Both the position numbers and the translations under genes were made by a program. Below the pieces are notes generated by a model. That model searched no databases, had not been told where the DNA came from, and saw only the letters and a list, made by a program, of their open reading frames with translations. From the NCBI GenBank assembly GCA_964459635.1, contig CAYWMQ010000002.1, forward strand, positions 1-64,000: 64,000 bases of DNA. The letters are read 5' to 3'. The DNA is from CAYWMQ01 sp964459635. GTDB lineage: Bacteria; Patescibacteriota; Minisyncoccia; Phycocordibacterales; UBA12088. This document shows positions 54,787 to 63,165 of this stretch, in pieces (the first letter of the stretch is position 1; each line of letters opens with the position of its first letter).

Positions 54787-55437
54787 CTACAAAACACTAT
54801 CAAGCGGCACGCCCGTAAGAAAACCGAATACGAGCGCCACAAATGCATGGAAGACGGGGCCGATAAAGGTTATGGCGAGGTACAGGAAGAGAAACACGCC
54901 TATGAGCCCGCCCTGCATCAAAAATGACTCAAAGCGTTGGAAGGTAAGCCCCGCGCGAAACGGAAGGAGCGACTTCAAGAGCTTGGAGCCGTCGAGCGGA
55001 GGGAGCGGCAGCAGATTGAAGAGCGCCAAGAGAATGTTGATGTACACCACTACCGCGGCAAGTGAAAGGAACGAGCCGGGGAGCTCGCCAAGCCCAAAGC
55101 GCACCAAGAGCGCAAACACGAGGGCAAGCGCAATGTTCACGGCCGGTCCCGCACCCGCCACGATAGCTTCACCCCAGCGCTGGTTGCGCAGGTTGTACGG
55201 GTTGTACGGCACGGGCTTCGCCCAGCCAAAGAGGAGCGGTGACTGCATGAGCACAAGCAGGCCCGGCAAGAGCAGTGAGCCTATAGGGTCTATATGTGGA
55301 AGAGGGTTGAGCGTGAGCCGCCCTTGAAGACGAGCCGTGGGGTCGCCCAAAAATTCGGCTGCATAGCCGTGCGAGACCTCATGAATGATGATGGAAAAGA
55401 TGAGGGCGAGAAAGAAGAAAATGATAGTGGGGTCCAT
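54787..55437 (-). CDS. site-2-type membrane metalloprotease (M50)
   Basis: 216 residues with five to six membrane helices. H-E-V-S-H (metal site, about 19-23) in the first helix and N-L-L-P-L-P-P-L-D-G (third ligand Asp, about 145) are the M50B signature; the central G-A-G-P-A-V-N is also typical. It is a minimal form with no PDZ or CBS domain. Probably cleaves transmembrane segments. Confidence 0.9.
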   Translation of the reverse strand: MDPTIIFFFLALIFSIIIHEVSHGYAAEFLGDPTARLQGRLTLNPLPHIDPIGSLLLPGLLVLMQSPLLFGWAKPVPYNPYNLRNQRWGEAIVAGAGPAVNIALALVFALLVRFGLGELPGSFLSLAAVVVYINILLALFNLLPLPPLDGSKLLKSLLPFRAGLTFQRFESFLMQGGLIGVFLFLYLAITFIGPVFHAFVALVFGFLTGVPLDSVL

Positions 55438-55581
55438 GATGTACGAGAGAAGAGATAAAAGAGAAGATGCAAAAGATAGCTGGACAGTAAAAGATATGGG
55501 GATGGATGCGAGATACTGGGATATTAAAGCGTTGATATACTTAGATATTTCGACCTTATGTTGTGTAAGAACTGAAAATGC

Positions 55582-55610
55582 TTGACAAAATATGCAGATG
55601 GGTGTATGAT
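55582..55610 (+). promoter_or_regulatory. consensus sigma-70 promoter of the candidate ncRNA
   Basis: TTGACA (55582-55587), 17 bases, TATGAT (55605-55610). It is preceded by a low-GC, purine-rich stretch (55440-55580) without a gene. Confidence 0.85.
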
Positions 55611-55616
55611 ATTAAG

Positions 55617-55776
55617 TAGGCTTGGTCGTCCGGCTTTCCGCGTGCCCGCCACCCCGCTCACACTAGGGTGGCCGGCGTGCAAGCTTTCCGCCCGACGAAA
55701 GCCAAGCGCGTACTTCGGCCGCTGATCTCGGCTGAAGCGAGGGGGATGTCATGCGGCGCCGCATGCTCCCCCTTTT
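55617..55776 (+). ncRNA. candidate structured RNA, about 160 nt, own promoter and terminator
   Basis: Closing helix: 55620-55625 with 55702-55707, extended by 55626-55630 with 55694-55698 across a 3-base bulge. Inside is an 11-bp hairpin with one mismatch (55644-55654 with 55666-55676) flanked by two copies of GCTTTCCG (55633 and 55683). A second hairpin of 9 bp (55713-55721 with 55729-55737) follows, then a terminator (GGGGGA...TCCCCC with an inner 14-bp palindrome, 55741-55772) and TTTT. No good reading frame. It has no hallmark of SRP RNA, tmRNA or RNase P. It lies 80 bases upstream of rpmB, so it could also be a leader that attenuates rpmB. Confidence 0.65.
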
Positions 55777-55857
55777 CTATACATAAAAACATGGCACACA
55801 TGCTGAAGCAGGAAGACAGTTGCATTCCGCTACACGTATGGTACCATGCCGTAACCT

Positions 55858-56100
55858 ATGGCGAAACAGTGCCCAATAACAAAAAAGACATCGCAGGTGG
55901 GCGGAGGCTACAGCAACCGCACCCGCGCGACTCAGTTTAACCCTACCGGCACACGCCGGCGCCAGGTGAACCTCATGAAGCGCCGCATTTACGTGCCTGA
56001 GCTAGGGAAGCACGTAACGCTCGCGCTTTCTGCGAAAGCGATCAAGACCATCAATAAAAACGGCGCGTACAAGACGCTTCTCGCCGCGGGAATTATTTAG
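55858..56100 (+). CDS. rpmB: ribosomal protein bL28
   Basis: 80 residues. M-A-K-Q-C, G-G-G-Y-S-N-R-T-R-A-T-Q-F-N-P-T-G-T-R-R-R and Y-V-P-E-L-G-K-H-V-T-L-A-L are typical. Large subunit protein near the E-site. Weak promoter TTGCAT, 16 bases, TACCAT at 55820-55847 could start it independently of the RNA upstream. Confidence 0.93.
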   Translation: MAKQCPITKKTSQVGGGYSNRTRATQFNPTGTRRRQVNLMKRRIYVPELGKHVTLALSAKAIKTINKNGAYKTLLAAGII

Positions 56101-56139
56101 GCCGGCTTGCGCGGAGCGACTGCACCTTCCTTTTGAAAC

Positions 56140-56159
56140 ACCCCCGCCGGGGGTTTTTT
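56140..56159 (+). terminator. Rho-independent terminator of rpmB
   Basis: ACCCCCG/CCGGGGGT hairpin then TTTTTT. It touches the stop of the convergent PH-domain gene. Confidence 0.85.
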
Positions 56160-56715
56160 ATTCCAAGCCCACCACCGGTGCGGCTCGGCGTGAGCGCGCC
56201 ACTATATTTTGTATCTCTTCTTTAACGAGGTCCGGGTTGGGCACCTGTCGCATAATAAAGTCGCTTGAAATGCTCGCTGTCTGAATGCGGACATTTCCGA
56301 TATGAAGCCACGTGGGTATGAGCCCGGATACTTCATACGTAACGTCCTGGATGCGATCGTGCGAAAAGCTTGAGACGTGCCGGCTGAAAAATCTCTTCTG
56401 TTCTATATCGATGATGCGCCGGTCGGTGATAACCCACACGTCAAGCCACTGGTCGGTCCACAACATAAAGAAGCGGATCCAAAAGAAGAGCGCCGCGAAT
56501 GCAAGTACGAAGAGCCCGAGCGCAAGCGCGGGGCTCTGCGAAACGCCACTTGCGTGTGCAACGATCTCGCCCGCGCCGATGAGCGATGCAAGGAGCGACC
56601 ATGCCAAAATGGCGCCCGCCCCCTCAAGCACCAGTCGCCACCAGTGCCTGCGCACGACCGTAAGCACCTGTTCGTCGGGACTTATGCCCAGCCTTTGTGC
56701 GGATGTTTTATCCAT
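56158..56715 (-). CDS. bacterial PH-domain membrane protein (YdbS-like)
   Basis: 185 residues. Two membrane helices (about 32-55 and 65-88) precede a bPH2 domain with D-V-W-V-I-T-D-R-R-I-I-D-I-E and S-S-F-S-H-D-R-I-Q-D-V-T-Y-E. These proteins sit in the cytoplasmic membrane; function is poorly known. The start overlaps the upstream gene's end by 8 bases. Confidence 0.82.
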   Translation of the reverse strand: MDKTSAQRLGISPDEQVLTVVRRHWWRLVLEGAGAILAWSLLASLIGAGEIVAHASGVSQSPALALGLFVLAFAALFFWIRFFMLWTDQWLDVWVITDRRIIDIEQKRFFSRHVSSFSHDRIQDVTYEVSGLIPTWLHIGNVRIQTASISSDFIMRQVPNPDLVKEEIQNIVARSRRAAPVVGLE

Positions 56716-56941
56716 GTGAATACCAAAGCACCCCGAGCGCCATAAGGAAGAGGCAGGCGGCTACACCTGAAAGGTACACGAGCAGCACGAAACGCGAAGT
56801 GTAGCGGCCCGTGCTGTAGAGGTGCCAGTGCCACACCATCACCGCACTCAGTACGATACTCACGACCGCCGCCAATAGGAACATCCCCCATAGCACGAGC
56901 GGCATCGTGAGCGCGAGTGGCGCTAGATCATACACTGCCAT
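56708..56941 (-). CDS. small membrane protein, 77 residues
   Basis: ATG 56941 (MAVYDLAPLALTMPL) gives two membrane helices joined by H-W-H-L-Y-S-T-G-R-Y. TATACT (complement 56948-56953) ends 6 bases before the ATG: leaderless. Probably the first gene of a pair with the PH-domain protein. Confidence 0.7.
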   Translation of the reverse strand: MAVYDLAPLALTMPLVLWGMFLLAAVVSIVLSAVMVWHWHLYSTGRYTSRFVLLVYLSGVAACLFLMALGVLWYSHG

Positions 56942-57040
56942 ACATGAAGTATACACCCGCGCGCGTTGCCCATCGCGCCGTATGCTATAGTGACGGTGCA
57001 TAAAAGCAGGGTTATCGCCCCGCAGTAACCTTATGTACAT

Positions 57041-57778
57041 ATGTATATATTCATTGTTCTTGTAGTGGCGGTGCTATTGGCCATCGCTCTTATTAAGCAG
57101 ATAGATCAGTACGAACGTGGCGTCATGCTCACGCTCGGCAAGTACTCGGGCACGAAAGAGCCCGGCTGGCGCATCGTGGTGCCTGTGTTTCAGCGCATCA
57201 TTAAGGTAGACATGCGCGTGAAGGCTGTGGATGTGCCGGACCAGAAGGCTATCACGCGCGACAACGTATCGGTCACGGTAAACGCGGTCATTTACTACCG
57301 CGTGTTCTCGGCGGACAAAGCGGTGCTCGAGGTCGAGGATTACCGGTACGCTATCTCACAGTACGCACAAACGACGATGCGTAACATTGTGGGCGAGGTG
57401 ACGCTTGATGAGCTTTTGGCGAACAGGGAGAAGCTCGCGGACCGTATACGCGAGATAGTGGATAAAGAAACGGATGCATGGGGCTTGCGCGTGAACAACG
57501 TGGAGCTTAAAGACGTGAGCTTGCCCGCCGACATGGAACGCACCATAGCCAAGCAGGCCGAGGCGGAGCGCGAGAAGCGCGCGGTCATCATAAACTCGGA
57601 AGGCGAGCTCGCAGCTGCGCAAAACATGGCAAAAGCGGCTGAAATACTTGCCGCGACGCCGGGGGCACTGCACCTGCGTACACTCCAATCTATCAACGAC
57701 ATATCGAGCGACGACTCAAACACCATCGTGTTTGCGGTACCGCTTGAGGTGATGAAGGCGTATGCGGGGTTTCAGTAA
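57041..57778 (+). CDS. slipin / stomatin-like SPFH protein
   Basis: 245 residues. One N-terminal membrane helix (about 2-20), then the SPFH domain (Y-E-R-G-V-M-L-T-L-G-K, V-D-M-R-V-K-A-V-D-V-P, R-N-I-V-G-E-V-T-L-D-E-L-L) and a C-terminal helix (A-E-R-E-K-R-A-V-I-I-N-S-E-G-E). Forms membrane microdomain rings. A TATAGT lies about 50 bases upstream. Its NfeD partner is not seen. Confidence 0.93.
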   Translation: MYIFIVLVVAVLLAIALIKQIDQYERGVMLTLGKYSGTKEPGWRIVVPVFQRIIKVDMRVKAVDVPDQKAITRDNVSVTVNAVIYYRVFSADKAVLEVEDYRYAISQYAQTTMRNIVGEVTLDELLANREKLADRIREIVDKETDAWGLRVNNVELKDVSLPADMERTIAKQAEAEREKRAVIINSEGELAAAQNMAKAAEILAATPGALHLRTLQSINDISSDDSNTIVFAVPLEVMKAYAGFQ

Positions 57779-57958
57779 CGCCATGGGGCAGTCAACACGT
57801 GTATACCACAGCGGAGACCATTGAGCATACGCATCCGGCTCGAGCATTAAGAACACGAACGAGACTGCTGCTTTGCTATTGAAACCAAGGTGCACATGCG
57901 AAAGATCTCATACTATGGTATGCTCGGGCGGGTATATATCTGGTTGGGGACATGACAG

Positions 57959-58372
57959 ATGCTGCGACTGGTTGGTGCGTGGTTAATACTGCTTAGCGCT
58001 TCGCTCCTAGCGGTGAGCGGTTACTCTGCAGGTACCGTGCTATGCGTGTTCTTGGGCATCGCACTGTTCGACATGGTCATGTACAGCTACTTCAGATGGG
58101 TCGTGACGCGTGCACTGTACGACCGAGGATTTCATGACGGCCCGCCACAGCTTGCCGTGCTGACAGGACCGGACAACGTCACTCACTGGGTGAGCTGGCC
58201 TGGTGAACCGAACGCGTCTACGGTACATGAGTATTGGCAAGTCGCAATTCGGGACCTCAACATGGGACATCGTATTTTGTGGTATGGCGTGCGATATGGG
58301 ACGCGCATGCTGGATCCTGTGTGGCTTTTCTTCCCGAAAGAAGTTGGGGGCCGCAACGCATTCTACGACTGA
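57959..58372 (+). CDS. membrane protein, 137 residues
   Basis: Two membrane helices at the N-terminus (about 4-45), then a soluble domain with D-N-V-T-H-W-V-S-W-P and V-W-L-F-F-P-K. No family recognised. A GGGGAC lies before the start. A hairpin terminator follows. Confidence 0.6.
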   Translation: MLRLVGAWLILLSASLLAVSGYSAGTVLCVFLGIALFDMVMYSYFRWVVTRALYDRGFHDGPPQLAVLTGPDNVTHWVSWPGEPNASTVHEYWQVAIRDLNMGHRILWYGVRYGTRMLDPVWLFFPKEVGGRNAFYD

Positions 58373-58379
58373 CGCCGTG

Positions 58380-58406
58380 AGCGCTGAGGGAAACCTCAGC
58401 GCTTTG
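58380..58406. terminator. terminator between convergent genes
   Basis: AGCGCTGAGG/CCTCAGCGCT with GAAA loop; TTTGCT after it on the plus strand. Confidence 0.75.
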
Positions 58407-59267
58407 CTATTCATATGCAACTTTGGCCCCATCACTTTCAAATACGATCGTCCCTTCCTCGCACGTACCGAGCACGATAGCACCGGCGGCGCGCACGCGC
58501 TCCACCACCTCCGTATGCGGGTGCCCGTACCTGTTATCACAGCCTGCGGACACTACAGCGTACTCGGGGCGTACGGTGGACAGGAAGAGCGCACCACTTG
58601 AGGTGCGCGAGCCATGGTGTCCCAGCTTCAGTACCGTGCTCTTGAGAGCCGTACCGTGTACCCCTACCATATACTCTTCGATTGCCTCCGGTGAGTCACC
58701 TGTGAGCAAAAACGAAACGTCACCGTGTACGAGACGCAGCACCACCGAACCCATGTTCGCCTCCACCCCACGTACGTCGCGGTCGGGGAAAAGCACATCC
58801 ACGTACACATCTTCGTCAAGCGCTAACCGCTGTCCGGTTCTCGCCGCAATCGGCGTGAGCCCCTCATCGCGTACGGCCTCTTGGAGCGCGGCGTAGTCGG
58901 GCCCCGGGTCTTGCACGCCAGGCTCCATGAACGCCCCCACCTCGTAGCGCTTGAATACGTCAGGCAAGCTTCCTATATGATCGAGGTCGGGATGAGTGAC
59001 GAGCACGAGGTCTATCCTGCGATCGGAAAAAGGCAGCAGCATCCCAAGCTCCTGCAGTACCGCAAGCCCCATGCCGCCGTCTATGAGCATCTGCCTGCCA
59101 CTCGGCGTTTCAATGAAGATCGAGTCGCCTTGGCCCACATCAAGAAACGAGACGGTCAATACATCTTTGGAGGCGGACACATCTGCGCGCTCAAAAAGAA
59201 AAAGTGCCATAGAGCACAACACGAGCACTATGAATACGTGCGCATGTTTTCGGACGCGCTTCAGCAT
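58407..59267 (-). CDS. ComEC C-terminal-like metallo-beta-lactamase-fold protein
   Basis: ATG 59267 gives 286 residues. An N-terminal membrane anchor (about 8-28) precedes a beta-lactamase fold: L-D-V-G-Q-G-D-S-I-F-I, T-H-P-D-L-D-H-I-G (metal site), L-L-T-G-D-S, L-G-H-H-G-S. This is the nuclease-like domain fused to ComEC in many bacteria; here it is a stand-alone gene, and the channel part lies at 61571-63076. TATACT lies 6 bases before the ATG: leaderless. Confidence 0.9.
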   Translation of the reverse strand: MLKRVRKHAHVFIVLVLCSMALFLFERADVSASKDVLTVSFLDVGQGDSIFIETPSGRQMLIDGGMGLAVLQELGMLLPFSDRRIDLVLVTHPDLDHIGSLPDVFKRYEVGAFMEPGVQDPGPDYAALQEAVRDEGLTPIAARTGQRLALDEDVYVDVLFPDRDVRGVEANMGSVVLRLVHGDVSFLLTGDSPEAIEEYMVGVHGTALKSTVLKLGHHGSRTSSGALFLSTVRPEYAVVSAGCDNRYGHPHTEVVERVRAAGAIVLGTCEEGTIVFESDGAKVAYE

Positions 59268-59273
59268 GGGAAA

Positions 59274-59314
59274 AGTATACCAAAACCCACCCGCGCCTAT
59301 GCGACGCGGGTGGG
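59274..59314 (-). terminator. terminator merging into the next promoter
   Basis: CCCACCCGCG...CGCGGGTGGG stem (59286-59314) ends the 59322 gene on the minus strand; its TTTTGG tail leads into the extended -10 TGG-TATACT (complement 59274-59279) of the next gene. Confidence 0.65.
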
Positions 59315-59321
59315 GCATTTG

Positions 59322-59552
59322 CTACAGCGGCCAGAGCCATGAGGTGGGAGTTACGTGCTCCACCTGAAGAGCGAGGGTGAGCTTTTCGCGCTCACAACGC
59401 GACAAGTGTTCCAGAATGTCTTTGTCGAGCGCACGGACCATAACAAAGCCCTTGCAGGCTGTTCCTCGCAGCACTTCGACGCGCCTTCCATATAAGAGGG
59501 CTGCACTGTCAGCGAAGTCCCGAACGGCATTGGTCATCCTCATCTCACGCAC
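59322..59552 (-). CDS. hypothetical protein, 76 residues
   Basis: GTG 59552 is chosen because GGAGG lies 5 bases upstream, an ideal SD distance. Product: M-R-E-M-R-M-T-N-A-V-R-D-F-A-D-S-A-A-L-L-Y-G-R-R-V-E-V, soluble and mixed alpha/beta. No family recognised. Confidence 0.6.
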   Translation of the reverse strand: MREMRMTNAVRDFADSAALLYGRRVEVLRGTACKGFVMVRALDKDILEHLSRCEREKLTLALQVEHVTPTSWLWPL

Positions 59553-59581
59553 CGCAGCCTCCTTTTCCTGAGCCGATGAAA

Positions 59582-60754
59582 CTATCTCACCACAGACGCT
59601 ACAGCTTTTGCCACCCTTTTGTCAAATACCGCAGGAATGATCTTCTGTGCCGTAGGTCGCGCCACAAGAGCAGCGAGCTTTTTTGCGGCGCGGAGTTTCA
59701 TGTCGTCCGTGATGCGCCGTACGCCATTATCGAGCGCACCGCGGAATATCCCCGGAAACACGAGCACATTGTTTATCTGGTTTGGAAAATCGCTTCGCCC
59801 CGTCGCAACAACCGCCGCGCCCGCCTTTTTCGCGTCTTCGGGCATTATCTCGGGAATGGGATTGGCGAGCGCAAATACGATGGGCTTTTGTGCCATGACG
59901 CGCACATGCTCCTGATGAATGGTGCCCGGGCCCGACACCCCCACGACCGCATCTGCACCCGCCATTGCCTCCAGCACCCCGCCCTGACGAAGTTCTCTAT
60001 TGGTTATTTCCGCCAATGCACGCTTTGCACTGTTGAGGTCGCTTCTGCCGCTTTCTATGATGCCGCGGCTATCTGTTACTATCACATCACCTACGCCGTA
60101 GCGTACGAGGAGCCTCGCGATAGCGGTACCCGCCGCGCCTGCACCCACTATGGCTATGCGTGAGCGCGCCATGTTCTTGCGCACGACCTTGTGCGCATTG
60201 ATGAGGCCGGCCAAGACCACAATGGCGGTGCCGTGCTGGTCATCATGCATGACCGGTATTGAAAGCTCGTTCTTGAGCCGCTCTTCTATCTCAAAACACT
60301 GCGGCGCAGCGATGTCTTCAAGATTGATGCCGCCAAAGGTGGGGGCGAGCGCTTTCACCGCGGCCACTATGTCGTCTGCGGAGTGCACATTGAGCACAAT
60401 GGGCACAGCATCAACATTCGCAAACGCCTTGAAGAGGAGCGCCTTGCCCTCCATGACGGGTAGCGCAGCCTCCGGGCCTATGTTGCCGAGCCCCAACACG
60501 GCAGAGCCGTCAGAGACCACCGCGACGGTGCGCCCCGCGAGCGTGTATGCGCCCACCTCATCCTTGCGCTCGGCAAGGTACGAAGACACCGCACCTACGC
60601 CTGGTGTATAGAGAAGGGGCAGCGTGGATGGGTTTGTGCGCACGAGCGGGCGGACCTCAAGCTTGCCCTTGTGCTTCTTATGGAGCGCAAGCGCACGGGT
60701 CGCAGTGTCCGTGCCCGCGCGTGCACGTGGGTGTGTGTCTTTGCTTTTTGCCAT
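59582..60754 (-). CDS. malic enzyme (malate to pyruvate, NAD(P)-dependent)
   Basis: ATG 60754 (MAKSKDTHPR) gives 390 residues and starts 4 bases after the upstream gene. Malic N-domain: L-Y-T-P-G-V-G, V-V-S-D-G-S-A-V-L-G-L-G-N-I-G and G-G-I-N-L-E-D-I-A-A-P-Q-C-F (metal site), H-D-D-Q-H-G-T. NAD domain: G-A-G-A-A-G-T-A-I-A. The short bacterial form without phosphotransacetylase. One of the few central carbon enzymes in the window. Confidence 0.95.
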   Translation of the reverse strand: MAKSKDTHPRARAGTDTATRALALHKKHKGKLEVRPLVRTNPSTLPLLYTPGVGAVSSYLAERKDEVGAYTLAGRTVAVVSDGSAVLGLGNIGPEAALPVMEGKALLFKAFANVDAVPIVLNVHSADDIVAAVKALAPTFGGINLEDIAAPQCFEIEERLKNELSIPVMHDDQHGTAIVVLAGLINAHKVVRKNMARSRIAIVGAGAAGTAIARLLVRYGVGDVIVTDSRGIIESGRSDLNSAKRALAEITNRELRQGGVLEAMAGADAVVGVSGPGTIHQEHVRVMAQKPIVFALANPIPEIMPEDAKKAGAAVVATGRSDFPNQINNVLVFPGIFRGALDNGVRRITDDMKLRAAKKLAALVARPTAQKIIPAVFDKRVAKAVASVVR

Positions 60755-60758
60755 ATGC

Positions 60759-60944
60759 TTAGAAACAACCGTGTGCCGCCGCGCGAGCTCGCTCTCCATA
60801 GCTCATATTGTACTCGGGCTGTGAGAGACGCTTCTCGTACTCCACACAGTACTCGCTTGGCTTACCGTCAAAAAAAGCCTCACGGTTGAGGTAGAGATAC
60901 CCCAAGCCCACTATGGCTAGCACGGTCACGATAAAACGTACCAT
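60759..60944 (-). CDS. small membrane protein, 61 residues
   Basis: One membrane helix at the N-terminus (about 3-20), then a charged segment with two Cys (S-E-Y-C-V-E-Y and H-G-C-F). TACACT (complement 60951-60956) with TGC before it ends 6 bases before the ATG: leaderless. Probably in one unit with malic enzyme. Confidence 0.6.
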   Translation of the reverse strand: MVRFIVTVLAIVGLGYLYLNREAFFDGKPSEYCVEYEKRLSQPEYNMSYGERARAAAHGCF

Positions 60945-60950
60945 GTGGAT

Positions 60951-60959
60951 AGTGTAGCA
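60951..60959 (-). promoter_or_regulatory. extended -10, leaderless spacing
   Basis: TGC-TACACT on the minus strand, 6 bases before ATG 60944. Confidence 0.55.
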
Positions 60960-61029
60960 CGGGCAACATGCCAGCTCTACAACGCGGTGTGTGGTACAGT
61001 GGGGATGCCTACCAGTAACATTTTCTCGT

Positions 61030-61614
61030 ATGTCCTACACACCACACACCTTCAGCTTCCCCGCCATAGCGGGTATATCCGCAGAACAGCTGGCGCTCCA
61101 TATCGGCCTCTACGAAGGGTACGTGAAACACGTAAACTTGCTCACCGATGAACTCGCTGCGCTTGGCGGGGACGCCTCACACACGTACGCAGCACAAGAG
61201 CTCCGACGTCGGCTTGGCTTCGAATGGAACGGCATGCGCCTTCACGAGCTCTACTTTGAGCCGCTCTCGGCAGGCGCGCTTCCGCTTCCTGAAGAAAGTG
61301 CGCTTGCACATGCGCTTGCGGCACAGTACGGGTCTTTCGACGCGTGGCGTGAGCGCTTTTCCAAGCTCTCCGCGCGCGGCCCCGGGTGGGCACTCCTTAC
61401 GTACGATGCCGCGTCCACCGCGTTCCACGAGGTCTGGGTGGCCGACCACGAGATAGGACACCTGGCAGGTCTACCCGTCATACTCGCACTCGACCACTGG
61501 GAGCACGCGTACCTCAAAGACTACAAGCCAAGCGAGAAGGGTTCGTATGTAAACGCATACTTGGCTGCACTTAACTGGCCGCTCCTGGCTCAGCGCTTTG
61601 AAGCTGCTCGGTAG
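61030..61614 (+). CDS. superoxide dismutase, Fe/Mn family
   Basis: ATG 61030 (MSYTPHTFSFP) gives 194 residues. Metal ligands His 24, His 72, Asp 155 and His 159 (in L-A-L-D-H-W-E-H-A-Y) are present; the G-P-G-W-A-L-L segment is typical. The usual N-H-x-F-F-W at the second ligand reads L-H-E-L-Y-F, a diverged form. Whether iron or manganese is used cannot be told. Its last 44 bases overlap the antisense end of the ComEC gene. Confidence 0.92.
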   Translation: MSYTPHTFSFPAIAGISAEQLALHIGLYEGYVKHVNLLTDELAALGGDASHTYAAQELRRRLGFEWNGMRLHELYFEPLSAGALPLPEESALAHALAAQYGSFDAWRERFSKLSARGPGWALLTYDAASTAFHEVWVADHEIGHLAGLPVILALDHWEHAYLKDYKPSEKGSYVNAYLAALNWPLLAQRFEAAR

Positions 61615-63076
61615 CACCCATCCTTCGCGTCAGAAGATACCACGCCCCGCCCGCCAAAGCGTAGAGCGCCAAGACCCATACCGGGCTCATGGGCGGTACG
61701 GTGATGGACGCGTAAGGGAGCTCTGCGCCTGTGCGTACCACAAGAAATACGTATGAGAGCATGAGGTGGGCCAAATACGCGAGCGGGAGTGCGAGTGCCG
61801 TGCTTAGAAGCGCAAGCGCCCCGGCAAGAAATCCGATAAGCATGAGTACCGGCACGAGCGGCAGCACGAGAAGGTTCGCCGCAAGCGCCACAAGTGAAAG
61901 CTCGCCCACTTGGTACCAAATGAGTGGAAGCACCGCGAGCTGTGTCGCGAACGTGGTCGCGACTATCTCGCGCAGTCCGACCATGTCCGGCACGTACGCA
62001 AACCGCGACATAAGCGCGGGCGTAAGGCCGATGAGTCCCGCTGTCGCCGCAACAGACAGCTGGAAGCCCGGATCGAAAAGGAGTACGTACGGGTTGTGCG
62101 CCACCATAGCCGCCGCCGCTACCATGAGCGCGCGCAGCACCGCATACGGCCGTGTGGTATAGACGGCCAACAAGCCCAAGAGTGCCATGATGGTCGCGCG
62201 TGCGACAGCCGCCCCCGCGCCCACCATGAGTGCAAATGCGACGATACCGCACGAGGCGGCGATGAAGCGCAAGCGAGGCGAAAAGGGAGCGCAGAGGGCA
62301 TAGATGAGATAGGAGACAATGGTGAGGTTGAAGCCTGAGAGCACCACTATGTGCACCAACCCGACCGTTTGAAAGCGCTCAAGCCATGCTTCCCCAAGTG
62401 AACGCTTTACGCCCACTACGAGCCCACCAAGGAGTCCTGCGCCCGGCTCAGGCACGACGAATGCAACAGACGCAAGCCACGCGCGCTTGATCGTAAAAAG
62501 CGAGGCGAGTACGAGAGATGCATGGCCACCACTTACACGCTCGGCATTGGGGTACCGCATCACATAGTGAATGCCGTCTTTCTTTAGGAAACCCGGGTAA
62601 TCAAACACGCGTCCCGCGTCTGTTTCAAACGCTTCGGGCACGCTCACGGCGCCGCGAAGAGCGAGCCGGTCGCCATACGCATACGCGGGCCGGTGCGGCA
62701 TGCGGGTAAGCACCGTGATACGCGCCGGTGCCCCTGCCACCGTATCGAGCTCGACTGTGTAGAGTGTATTGGCATCGCGCACGTCCGGCTCGCGCACAAC
62801 CACGCCCGACGCTTCGATGTGCGCACCATCCGGGAGCAAAGGGCTCGGCACCGATGCTCGCTCCGCAAACTCGACGCGCACAATGCCGAGCGAGCAGGAG
62901 CCCACACACAGGACTACAAGAAGCGCTACAGAGTGCACGCGCACGCGAGGTATTAAGACCAAGAGGAGTGCGGAGCATACGAAGGTGGCGGCTATCCACC
63001 AGGGTACGGGAAAGAGCAGCGCAAACCCAACACCGAGCACAAACGCCGCAAGCGCACACATGAGCCCAAGACGCAT
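61571..63076 (-). CDS. comEC: ComEC DNA-uptake channel protein, without the beta-lactamase domain
   Basis: 501 residues with about ten membrane helices. A DUF4131-type OB domain (about 80-180) precedes the competence domain (G-L-L-G-G-L-V-V-G, H-I-V-V-L-S-G-F-N-L, R-A-T-I-M-A-L-L, L-L-F-D-P-G-F-Q-L-S-V-A-A-T). It ends after the last helices; the nuclease-like domain is a separate gene at 58407. It carries single-stranded DNA over the membrane and should work with the type IV pilus of this window. Confidence 0.93.
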   Translation of the reverse strand: MRLGLMCALAAFVLGVGFALLFPVPWWIAATFVCSALLLVLIPRVRVHSVALLVVLCVGSCSLGIVRVEFAERASVPSPLLPDGAHIEASGVVVREPDVRDANTLYTVELDTVAGAPARITVLTRMPHRPAYAYGDRLALRGAVSVPEAFETDAGRVFDYPGFLKKDGIHYVMRYPNAERVSGGHASLVLASLFTIKRAWLASVAFVVPEPGAGLLGGLVVGVKRSLGEAWLERFQTVGLVHIVVLSGFNLTIVSYLIYALCAPFSPRLRFIAASCGIVAFALMVGAGAAVARATIMALLGLLAVYTTRPYAVLRALMVAAAAMVAHNPYVLLFDPGFQLSVAATAGLIGLTPALMSRFAYVPDMVGLREIVATTFATQLAVLPLIWYQVGELSLVALAANLLVLPLVPVLMLIGFLAGALALLSTALALPLAYLAHLMLSYVFLVVRTGAELPYASITVPPMSPVWVLALYALAGGAWYLLTRRMGATEQLQSAEPGAAS

Positions 63077-63131
63077 GAGAGCAGTCTAGCAAGAACGCGC
63101 ACGCGCTTCGCGCCAAACATGTGCATAGAGC

Positions 63132-63157
63132 AACGCCGCGGGGTAAACCGCGGCGTT
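63132..63157. terminator. hairpin terminator-like element
   Basis: AACGCCGCGG pairs exactly with CCGCGGCGTT around a GGTAAA loop, downstream of the 63166 gene. Confidence 0.6.
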
Positions 63158-63165
63158 AGGTGCGC

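Noticed and set aside
55668..55940. Plus-strand ORF across the candidate RNA and the rpmB start
   Set aside because: It runs through a terminator hairpin and overlaps rpmB in another frame.
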